From assembly GCF_900007165.1 (NCBI RefSeq), contig NZ_CYGY02000059.1, forward strand, positions 44,397 through 108,396: a stretch of 64,000 nucleotides of DNA, read 5' to 3'. Below the pieces are notes generated by a model. The model saw nothing but the letters and a program-made list of their open reading frames with translations. It made no database searches and was not told the origin of the DNA. The position numbers and the translations under genes are program-made. Shown here in pieces: positions 18,126 to 25,983 of this stretch. Source of the DNA: Paraburkholderia piptadeniae. Its GTDB lineage: Bacteria; Pseudomonadota; Gammaproteobacteria; Burkholderiales; Burkholderiaceae. Numbering within the stretch: position 1 is the first letter of the stretch; each line of letters opens with the position of its first letter.

Positions 18126-18902
18126 ATGGACGAAGCAATTGTTCAGACAGAAATCAAAGGCCACGTGACGGTCCTTACGATGAACCGTCGCCCGCACAAC
18201 CTGATGGGCCCGACGCTGTATCGTGCGCTACTCGATGAATTCGAAACGGCAGTAAAACGCGGCTCGCGCGCGATCCTGCTGCGCAGTGGTCTGCGGCACT
18301 TCTCGGCAGGAGCCGAAGTAGCGCTTTTTCCGGATCGCATTGCCAGGCAAGGCAAAGCACTGATGGATCCGCTTGAGGTGTTGCGTGGCTTCGAGACACT
18401 ACCAATCCCGATCGTCGTGGCGGTGAACGGCACATGCCTTGGTGGCGGATTCGAAGTGGCGCTCGCCTGTGACTTCAGCGTCGTTGCCGAATCGGCCAAG
18501 ATCGGCTCGGTCGAGGTCGCACTCGGCTTGCATCCGCTGCTCGGCGGCATCCAGCGCGAGGTGATGCGAGCCGGTCCAGCGCGTGCGAAAGAACTCGCGT
18601 TGCTCGGTCGCCGTTACGACGCTGCCACCCTCGAACGCTGGGGCTTGATCAATCTCGTTGTGCCCGACGACAAGCTCGATGAAGTGGCGCTGTCGGTTAC
18701 GCAGGAACTCGCCGCCGGTCCGACCATTGCGCATGCAGCCACCAAGCAGCTAGTCCGGGTCGCGGTCAACGAGGGCGTGGCTGCCGCCGACGAGGCGATG
18801 TTCGAACTGCAAAAGCCGATCTGGGCGTCGCAGGATCTCAAACGTGGACTGGAGTCCTTCGAAAAGGCCGGTCCCGGCACCGCCGTTTTCGAAGGGAATT
18901 GA
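18126..18902 (+). CDS. Enoyl-CoA hydratase/isomerase family protein
   Basis: The 258-aa crotonase has both classical catalytic glutamates in place: GTCLGGGFEVALACD (about residue 107) and GSVEVALGLHPLLGG (about residue 127). The oxyanion-hole segment is LRHFSAGAEVALF. This favours hydration of an enoyl-CoA. The stop is immediately followed by the ATG of the CoA-transferase at 18904, so they are translationally coupled and probably act on the same CoA ester. Confidence 0.88.
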   Translation: MDEAIVQTEIKGHVTVLTMNRRPHNLMGPTLYRALLDEFETAVKRGSRAILLRSGLRHFSAGAEVALFPDRIARQGKALMDPLEVLRGFETLPIPIVVAVNGTCLGGGFEVALACDFSVVAESAKIGSVEVALGLHPLLGGIQREVMRAGPARAKELALLGRRYDAATLERWGLINLVVPDDKLDEVALSVTQELAAGPTIAHAATKQLVRVAVNEGVAAADEAMFELQKPIWASQDLKRGLESFEKAGPGTAVFEGN

Positions 18903-18903
18903 C

Positions 18904-20193
18904 ATGGCCGGACCGCTCGAAGGACTCAAGGTCGTCGATTTTTCCCGCGTGCTGGCCGGCCCACTGTGCGCGCGGACGCTAGCCGATCTCGGTGCTGATG
19001 TGATCAAGATCGAGCCGCCGCGGCCCGACGTGTCGCGTGCCGCGTTCCCGAATCGCGATGGCATGTCGGGCTACTACGCTCAGCAAAATAGCGGCAAGCG
19101 CAATATCAGCATCGATCTGAACGCGCCGGGCGCACGTGAGTTCGTGCTACGCCTGTGCGACGAGGCTGACATCATCGTCGAGAATTTTCGGGCCGGCACG
19201 CTCAAGGGTTTTGGACTCGACTACGCCACACTCGCGAAGCGCAATCCAAAGCTGGTCTATGTATCGATCACAGGTTATGGCCAGCGCGGCCCGTGGGCGT
19301 CGCGCATGGCCTACGCGCCGACCGTGCAGGCCGAAACGGGATTCACGCACAATACATTGCGGCATTTCGACGGCGCGGGCGACGGCCGGAAATGGACCGA
19401 TCCCCTGTCTCACGCGGACGTCTATGCTGGCCTGCAAGCGACCATCGCCGTGCTCGCGGCAGTGCGCAAACGTGAAGTCACCGGGCGCGGCCAATACATC
19501 GACGTCGCGATGGCGGCTGTGATGCTGTCGATCAACGAACGCGCTCACCTTGATCTCGCGGGTGTCGATACGGGCGCGGAGCCCGGCATCCTTGGCGCCG
19601 CCGACGGACCGCATTTCGTCGGCCCTGGTGGCGAAGAGTTCGTGGCGGCGCAAAGCATCGTCGGCAGCTATACGTTTCCGAACTACTTGCGCGCAATGCG
19701 CCGTATGGACCTTGCGCACGATCCGCGTTTCAGCACCGCTGAGCGCCGCCTGCAGAACTACAAGGCACTGCACGCGGTGATCCAGACGTGGATGCTGTCG
19801 TTCCGCGATCTCAAGACACTTGATGCGCAACTCGACGAGGCCAAGATCGCGATTGGCCAGATTCGTACGCTGAAGGAATTGGCCGAGACCGATTGGGCAA
19901 AGCAATGGGGTGCGGTTCACGAGATCACGGATGGTCGCGGCGGCTCATATCTGATACACGGTTATCCGTGGCACTTTTCCGACGACGAGCTTGGGATGCG
20001 CAGCGCGCCCGCGTTTCGCGGCGAGCACAACGAACAGGTGTTCCGCGAAGCGGGAATGGCGGATACCGAAATTCGCAATGCAATCCATACCGGCATTCTG
20101 GTCGGCGGCCCGCCACCGTCCACGACGAAGATGATCGACGCTTCCGTTCTTGCGCAAGCGAGTGAGTTGCAGAAAGTGACGGACGAGCTCTGA
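18904..20193 (+). CDS. CaiB/BaiF-family protein lacking the usual catalytic Asp
   Basis: A 429-aa protein with the class III CoA-transferase fold signature LEGLKVVDFSRVLAGPLCAR and LGADVIKIEPP. Where the family normally reads PGYDxxxQAxxG, this protein reads MAYAPTVQAETG, so Ala replaces the Asp that carries the covalent intermediate (alignment by eye). It may be a non-transferase member, for example an isomerase or racemase-like enzyme, or may use another residue. The start at 18904 sits one base after the crotonase stop. Upstream in-frame codons belong to the crotonase in another frame. Confidence 0.85.
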   Translation: MAGPLEGLKVVDFSRVLAGPLCARTLADLGADVIKIEPPRPDVSRAAFPNRDGMSGYYAQQNSGKRNISIDLNAPGAREFVLRLCDEADIIVENFRAGTLKGFGLDYATLAKRNPKLVYVSITGYGQRGPWASRMAYAPTVQAETGFTHNTLRHFDGAGDGRKWTDPLSHADVYAGLQATIAVLAAVRKREVTGRGQYIDVAMAAVMLSINERAHLDLAGVDTGAEPGILGAADGPHFVGPGGEEFVAAQSIVGSYTFPNYLRAMRRMDLAHDPRFSTAERRLQNYKALHAVIQTWMLSFRDLKTLDAQLDEAKIAIGQIRTLKELAETDWAKQWGAVHEITDGRGGSYLIHGYPWHFSDDELGMRSAPAFRGEHNEQVFREAGMADTEIRNAIHTGILVGGPPPSTTKMIDASVLAQASELQKVTDEL

Positions 20194-20247
20194 TCACCGC
20201 GATACACCTCGTATTTCCGGTATCAACACAACACGTCGGAGGACTGA

Positions 20248-21612
20248 ATGGAAGTGGTGAAACAAGCCTGCGTAGAGGCATCATCGTCGGATGATAATGC
20301 CCTCCTTCGGAAGGCCTACGCTTCGGCGCAATGGAGAATACTGCCGATACTGTTTGGCTTATGGATGCTGGCGTGGGTCGGCCGCTCGAACGTTGCTTTC
20401 GCGAAGTTGCAAATGGTCGTGGATCTGCGATTCAGCGAAACGGTGTATGGATTGGGGGCCGGCCTCTTCTTCGTCGGCTACGTGCTGTTCGGCGTCCCTA
20501 CTACGATGCTGCAAAAGAAGTTCGGTGCACGCGCCGTGCTTGCTGGCATTGCCGGCGCCTGGGGACTGACGAGCGTCGCGATGACGTTCGTCAATAGCGC
20601 GCCGTCGTTCTACGTGCTGAGGTTCCTGCTCGGTGTGTTCGAGGCCGGCTTCTACCCGGGCGTCGTGTTGTACTTCAATGCGTGGTTCCCGGGGAAAAGG
20701 CGCACGCGTAACTTCAGCATCTTCCATTCGGGATCACTCTTTTCGACGGTCACGATTGGTTTAACGGGGGGATTCGTGCTCGAGCACATGAACGGACTGG
20801 CCGGTTTTCAGGGTTGGCGATGGATGTTCTTTGCTCAGGCGATCCCCACGGTCGTGCTGGCGTGCGTCGCGTTCATGATGCTTCCGGATCTGCCTCGCGG
20901 CGCCAGGTGGCTCTCCGCGCGACAGCGTACGCTCGTCGACGATGATCTCCGACAGAACGCCGAAACGATGGGCGATACCGGCGAAGACGGGCGTCCTCTG
21001 TTACTCAACCCAGCCGTCTGGATCTTGAGCGCCGCCTACTTCTGCCTCCTGGCCGCTACCGCCGCACTGTTTTTCTTCTCGCCGACGATACTTCGTGAGG
21101 CGGGATTCGGCGGATACAAAGAGATTGGCCGTGCAGTCGCTGGTGCCTGCGCGTTAGGAGCAGTGGGCAATGTGCTCATCTGCTGCGTCGGGGGCAGTGC
21201 GCAGCGTCGGCGGCTCTTCTGTGCGTTGGCGTCGGTCTTTACAGCGGTGAGCCTTTCGGCGCTTGTTTTCGTATGGCACAACAGTACTATCGCGACGTTT
21301 TTGCTGCTTGTCCTCGGCTTCGCGGGAACGGGGGCGGGTATAACGCTCTTCTGGCAAATGTCTGTCGGTTTTCTCAGCGGCAGGTCGTTAGTGGTCGGCG
21401 TGCCGTTGATCAGTTCCGTCGCCAATGTCGCCGGCTTCGTTACGCCTTTTCTGATTGGATACGTCCGCGACGCAACGGGAACTTACGCGAGCGGGTTCAT
21501 CATGATTGCCTGTGTGCAGGCACTTGGTGTCGTGGTTCTTCTTTTTGGCGTGCAGCGCATTGCCAAGAGGCGATCGCCCGTTGACGATGTATCGGTTCGA
21601 TGCCCAACGTGA
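20248..21612 (+). CDS. MFS transporter, anion:cation symporter family
   Basis: The 454-aa inner-membrane protein has 12 predicted helices. The start RILPILFGLWMLAWVGRSNV and FGVFEAGFYPGVVLYFNAWF-like segments are typical of the ACS group (phthalate, tartrate, glucarate and hydroxy-acid permeases). GGAGG stands 6 bases before the ATG. Placed directly after the CoA-transferase, it is probably the uptake system for the organic acid degraded by this cluster. Substrate unknown. Confidence 0.88.
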   Translation: MEVVKQACVEASSSDDNALLRKAYASAQWRILPILFGLWMLAWVGRSNVAFAKLQMVVDLRFSETVYGLGAGLFFVGYVLFGVPTTMLQKKFGARAVLAGIAGAWGLTSVAMTFVNSAPSFYVLRFLLGVFEAGFYPGVVLYFNAWFPGKRRTRNFSIFHSGSLFSTVTIGLTGGFVLEHMNGLAGFQGWRWMFFAQAIPTVVLACVAFMMLPDLPRGARWLSARQRTLVDDDLRQNAETMGDTGEDGRPLLLNPAVWILSAAYFCLLAATAALFFFSPTILREAGFGGYKEIGRAVAGACALGAVGNVLICCVGGSAQRRRLFCALASVFTAVSLSALVFVWHNSTIATFLLLVLGFAGTGAGITLFWQMSVGFLSGRSLVVGVPLISSVANVAGFVTPFLIGYVRDATGTYASGFIMIACVQALGVVVLLFGVQRIAKRRSPVDDVSVRCPT

Positions 21613-21729
21613 TTGATCGATGTCGAAGTGGGCGCACCGGGCATGCGCCCTGGCCTGACAGCCAACAGCGCCATGACGCGGCTAGAATGCCTATAGGAAA
21701 ACACGGTTGTCAGCACGTGATCCGCAATA

Positions 21730-21759
21730 TTGCGTGCCTCTCTACGCAGAATTTATAAT
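21730..21759 (+). promoter_or_regulatory. Predicted sigma-70 promoter of the TetR gene
   Basis: TTGCGT (21730-21735) and a consensus TATAAT (21754-21759) are separated by 18 bases. Transcription would start near 21766, about 28 bases before the GTG at 21794. This supports that GTG, not the far upstream in-frame codon at 21707, as the translation start. Confidence 0.6.
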
Positions 21760-21793
21760 CGATTCCTTGTCGTACTACACGAACGAAGGCTAC

Positions 21794-22507
21794 GTGAGTC
21801 CTAAGTCATCTATCGCGAAGAGCGCGGATTATCACCATGGCAATCTGCGCAACGCGCTCGTCGAAGCGGGGCGCAGCGCGCTCATGGATGTATCAGCACA
21901 GGACTTGAGCCTGCGTTACCTCGCGCGCATGGTGGGCGTATCGGAAGCCGCGCCCTCGCGACATTTTTCAGGTATCGACGAGTTGCTGGCCACGATCGCG
22001 GCGAGTGGTTATCGTGACCTCGCTGCGCTGCGCGTTGCGATCCGTGACAGCGAGGATACGGCGCTTTCCAAGGCGTACCGGATGATGCGGGTATACGTTG
22101 AGTTCGCGCAGCGTCACAATGGGCTGTTCGGCCTGATGATCGGGCCTCGCATCGTCGCGCATCAAGCGTATCCAGAACTCATCGAGGAAAGTAACAGGTC
22201 TTTTGGGTTGTTTTGCGAGACGATTGAGGCGCTGGCCATCGAGACTGGCTGGACCCAGACCGATCTCAAGCTGGTGACCCATGCCGCGTGGAGCATGGAA
22301 CACGGTCTCGCCACGCTGCTCCTCGCGAATCGCGCGCCGCGGGCGGACACCAAAGTCGCTATACCAAAGTTGATCGATTTTGTCTTGATGACCTTGCTTA
22401 GCGCGATCACGGCCGGTCCGGATCATCTCCAGCGCGTGATCCAGCAATGCGCTCTCTCTGAGAAGCCCGTGGGTACGCGCACCGCTCGCAAGCGCGTCAA
22501 AGCGTAG
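21794..22507 (+). CDS. TetR-family transcriptional regulator
   Basis: The 237-aa regulator has its N-terminal HTH at YHHGNLRNALVEAGRSALMD through LSLRYLARMVGVSEAAPSRHF, then a ligand-binding domain (WHG-type C-terminal group) up to residue 220, and a basic tail. The GTG at 21794, with GAAGG 5 bases upstream, is chosen because a TATAAT box lies inside the longer open frame. It is the only regulator within the 13-24 kb catabolic cluster and the best candidate for the TAACACCGTTA sites there. Ligand unknown, possibly an acyl-CoA. Confidence 0.85.
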   Translation: MSPKSSIAKSADYHHGNLRNALVEAGRSALMDVSAQDLSLRYLARMVGVSEAAPSRHFSGIDELLATIAASGYRDLAALRVAIRDSEDTALSKAYRMMRVYVEFAQRHNGLFGLMIGPRIVAHQAYPELIEESNRSFGLFCETIEALAIETGWTQTDLKLVTHAAWSMEHGLATLLLANRAPRADTKVAIPKLIDFVLMTLLSAITAGPDHLQRVIQQCALSEKPVGTRTARKRVKA

Positions 22508-22778
22508 TAACCGCCGCTGTTGAATGCTAACCACCCGCCGTCGAATATCGTTCTGAACGTGTGCGGTATCGTGATCGATGAGGGCCTTGCCGAGCCGATA
22601 ACCGCTACATCGCCAGTTTCAAGAAGACCACCTCAGAGCCTCGGCCTCCCGCTATCCTCGACGCTGCAGCCCTGCTGCCATCGCGATGCCCGCAGGCTCG
22701 AATCGCCATGTCCCCGTGAAGTCGCGTCAAGGGCGCGGACGCCTTTCGTGACGGCGCCCGCACATCTGTCGCGCATGC

Positions 22779-23903
22779 CTAGAAACGGTGTGTCATGCCA
22801 ATCAGCGCCAAGGTCTGCGATGTACCTTGTGCCTGCACGCGAACACCCGGCCAGCTTGTGGTCGCCTCGCCATGATTCTTCATATAGCCGGCGCGCGCGT
22901 ACAGGCTCGTGCGTTTTGACAACGAATGGTCGTAACCTGCCTGAATTCCCCATGTACTGTCTTCGGCGCCGCGCACGTTACGGTTGATGCCTGCGATTTC
23001 AAACACGTCCGCTGGCGTCGCCTGGATCGTTGCACCTACTTCGGCGAGACTGTATGGGTGCGAGGTGTCCAGCAATGCCGCAAGCGAATGCACCGGCACA
23101 TCCTTCGCGCGGCTGTACGAGTAGTTTGCCTGCAAATTGACGATGCCGATGCGATACGCGAGTCCCGCCGAATAGTGCTCGGTGTTGGCGAGCGTCAGCG
23201 CGGCGGGCAGGCCGGGTATGGTAGCGAACCCCGAATGCTGGTACTGATAGGCAATGCCGACGTACAGTCCGTACCCGTTAAATGAGGCGGAAACGTCCAG
23301 AATGTTGCCCGTCGTGGCCGGCGTCGGTTGTGTGACCGTTGCCGCGAAAGCATACATGGCATCGATCTGGAATCCGGCCAGCACCGGCGACTGGTAGAGG
23401 ATCGAATTGCTGGCTCGTCCCGCTACGTATTGCGTTGAAAGTGTGTTGCGGTCCACGGCCAATACGCCGGCCGACAGTGGCGACATGATGTCGTTGGCCC
23501 GGAATGGATCGGTTGGGTAGATCGCTCGAAAACTCGGCTCGTACTGGCGGCCGAACGTCAACGTGCCGTAGTCGCCATGACTCAATCCCACCCACGCCTG
23601 CCGGTAAAACAATGCGGATGTGTCGATGAATCCCCTTCCGTTATTGATGTTGAACCCGTTCTCCACATCGAAGTCAGCCTTGAGACCTCCGCCGAGATCT
23701 TCGCTGCCTCGCAAGCCGAACATCGAGCCTGTACTGCCGCCGCTACGCTCCGAAACGGAGCTCATGCCGCCGTTGTTCAGGTACTGAATGAAAGTGTCGG
23801 CAACTCCGTAGAGTGTCACGCTCGACGGATCGGCCATTGCTGCGCCCCCTGCCATTGCCACTATCACGCCTCCAATGCCACGGCTCATCCGGCTAAAACG
23901 CAT
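22779..23903 (-). CDS. Outer-membrane porin (Gram-negative OmpC-like, Burkholderiales type)
   Basis: The 374-aa precursor has a signal peptide (residues 1-27, ending AMA) and a mature N-terminus DPSSVTLYGVADTF, the hallmark of betaproteobacterial trimeric porins. Beta-strand repeats alternate throughout and the last residue is the Phe (GMTHRF) needed for outer-membrane assembly. ATG 23903 has AAGGAG nearby; an open frame extends further without signal. Neighbouring the catabolic cluster, it may let the substrate in, but general porins occur in many places. Confidence 0.9.
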   Translation of the reverse strand: MRFSRMSRGIGGVIVAMAGGAAMADPSSVTLYGVADTFIQYLNNGGMSSVSERSGGSTGSMFGLRGSEDLGGGLKADFDVENGFNINNGRGFIDTSALFYRQAWVGLSHGDYGTLTFGRQYEPSFRAIYPTDPFRANDIMSPLSAGVLAVDRNTLSTQYVAGRASNSILYQSPVLAGFQIDAMYAFAATVTQPTPATTGNILDVSASFNGYGLYVGIAYQYQHSGFATIPGLPAALTLANTEHYSAGLAYRIGIVNLQANYSYSRAKDVPVHSLAALLDTSHPYSLAEVGATIQATPADVFEIAGINRNVRGAEDSTWGIQAGYDHSLSKRTSLYARAGYMKNHGEATTSWPGVRVQAQGTSQTLALIGMTHRF

Positions 23904-24103
23904 GCATGTCTCCTTTCTATGTGTCCCCGCTCGTTGGCGGATGGTTGCACTACTGGTCCTACGGGTGAAACCAGAGACGCACATGCCCCCTTGAATCTTT
24001 CGTGCAAAAGAAGCGGCTGCAGAACAGCGTGTGATGCAGGTGTTTGCATGGACACCTGCGTTCTGGCGCAGAGTCGTATAGCGAATGAAGTGAAGACAAC
24101 CGA

Positions 24104-25632
24104 TCAGCCGACTTGCCGGCTCTGGTTTTCCCAGTAATGCGCGCGCAGGTCTCGCTTGAGAATTTTTCCCGCCGCGGAAAGCGGCATTGCCGAGCGGAAC
24201 TCGACGGATTTCGGACACTTGTATCCGGCGATGAACTGGCGGCAGTGCTCCCGCAGATCATCTACGCTCGGATTGCTCCCCGGCCGTACCACGACCACGG
24301 CATGGACGGCCTCGCCCCAACGCGCATTCGGAATGCCGATGACCGCGCACTGGACGACGGCGGGATGGCGAGACAGCACGCTTTCGACTTCGGCCGAGTA
24401 CACGTTCTCACCGCCTGTCACGATCATGTCCTTCATGCGATCGACGATGAACAGATAGCCGTCGTCGTCCATATAAGCACCGTCGCCCGTATGGAGCCAG
24501 CCATTGCGCAGCGTTTGCGCGGTCTCCTCATGCCTGTTCCAGTAGCCCTGCATCACGTTCGCGCCTCGCACGACGATTTCGCCGATTGTGTTACGCGGCA
24601 CTTCCACATCGTTATCGTCGACGATCTTCACCGTGACGCCGAGGCTGGCGCGACCGGCCGAGCGGTAGAGCCCGCTAGCCCGCGCTGCGGCTGAGTGATT
24701 GAGGGGTGGAGTCCGTACGCGTGAAAGAATTCGATGCCGGGCAACACGGCAAGCGCGGTATCGAGCACGGCCGCGCTGATCGGCGATGCGCCGTAGTAGA
24801 TGCGCTTCAGCGTGCTCAGGTCGCGTGCGCCGAAGTCGGGGTGCTCGAGAACGGCCTGGAGCATGGTGGGCACCAGCAACAATTCTTCCACCTTGTGACG
24901 CTCGATCGTTTCGAGCACGGCACTCGGGTCGAACGACGGCAATACCACGTGCGTATCGCCCGCGGTGAAGTGGCCGACCGCGCGCGCCATCGCTGCGATG
25001 TGAAACAGCGGGGCCGCGTGCAGCGAAACAGTCGTGCCTTCGAAGTGGCGATATTCCGCCATGCGCGACACGGTCGACGACCACAGGTTCAGATGCGACT
25101 GCATCACGCCCTTGGGCTGACCGGTCGTGCCGCCTGTGTACATGATCGCGGCAAGATCGTCGCCGCCGCGAAAGGAATCGTCGACGGGGGCCGTATAGGA
25201 GATCAACTGCTCATACGAAAGCATGCCGGCAGGGGCACTGCCCTCGCCTGCATAGATGAGGACGGGACGTCTGCGCGCGCTATCTGCGATCGTGGCGACC
25301 ATCGGCAGAAAGTGGTCGTCGACGATCAGGATGACGGTGTCGCAATCGTCGAGCGAATACACGATTTCCGCCACGCTCCAGCGAATGTTGACGGGATTGA
25401 CTACCCCGCCGCCCCACCAAACGCTCAGCAGATACTCGATATAGCGGTCGGAGTTGAGCGCGAGCATCGCGACACGTTCGCCCGTCTTCATGCCGAGTTT
25501 CTGCATCGCGCCCGCCAACCGCGCGACGCGGCCGTGCAGTTCGCTGAACGTCTCCGAGCGTTCGCCGAAAATGACGGCCGCGCGGTCGGGCGACTGTTGC
25601 GCGCAACGGTGCAAGCCTTGGGTCAGGTACAT
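24104..25632 (-). pseudogene. Acyl-CoA synthetase (AMP-binding), broken by a frameshifting deletion
   Basis: Two frames together encode one ANL-superfamily ligase of about 510 aa. The 5' part (25632 to about 24711) starts with ATG behind GGAG and holds the P-loop MYTGGTTGQPKG; it reaches FFHAYG. The 3' part continues in another frame from about 24711 with NHSAAARASGLYRSAG, then GYWNRHEETAQTLRNGWLHT, TGDGAYMDDDGYLF and the C-terminal Lys region AGKILKRDLRAH. The TE(LS) residues normally following YG are missing, so about 20-25 bp are deleted. The enzyme should be inactive unless this is a sequencing error. It normally makes acyl-adenylate and then acyl-CoA. Confidence 0.85.
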
Positions 25633-25902
25633 GATGTCTCCGTGTTCTTGTGCCGGCCATTGATTCGGGGAAGGCCGATCCTTGCTCGAATCGATACCTT
25701 AGGGGGCGCCACGCGAGTTGTCCTGTATCGAAAGGAGGAAATCGCGGAGGCATGTCGAATAGTTCGAACGAACTACGACGACGCTTTGAGACTGTGGAAG
25801 AATTGCGCGGCAAGGTTCGCGCCGCGGCGACTCGATGAATTGGGTGGGATAATGATTACGCTTGTGTCCAAGATCCGGGAATCATTCGCGCGGCAAGCTT
25901 GC

Positions 25903-25918
25903 ATATATGCATATACAC
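25903..25918. promoter_or_regulatory. 16-bp AT-rich palindrome-containing motif, copy 1
   Basis: ATATATGCATATACAC lies 65 bp before the LuxR-type regulator gene. Its reverse complement, GTGTATATGCATATAT, occurs exactly at 32343-32358, upstream of the AraC-type regulator. The core ATATGCATAT is a perfect palindrome and is very AT-rich for this genome. Confidence 0.45.
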
Positions 25919-25983
25919 GGGCCATGTCCTTGCAGGCATTGCAAGTAACGTGGCTCAAGGGCAGAGATTTCGGAGTTGAGTCG

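Noticed and set aside
21707..21793. Upstream start for the TetR gene adding 29 residues
   Set aside because: A consensus TATAAT box lies inside this stretch and the extra residues do not belong to the TetR fold.
24706..25983. Long plus-strand open frame that appears to give the LuxR regulator a 400-residue N-terminal extension
   Set aside because: It is antisense to the acyl-CoA synthetase and has no family features; the regulator begins at GTG 25984 with GGAG upstream.
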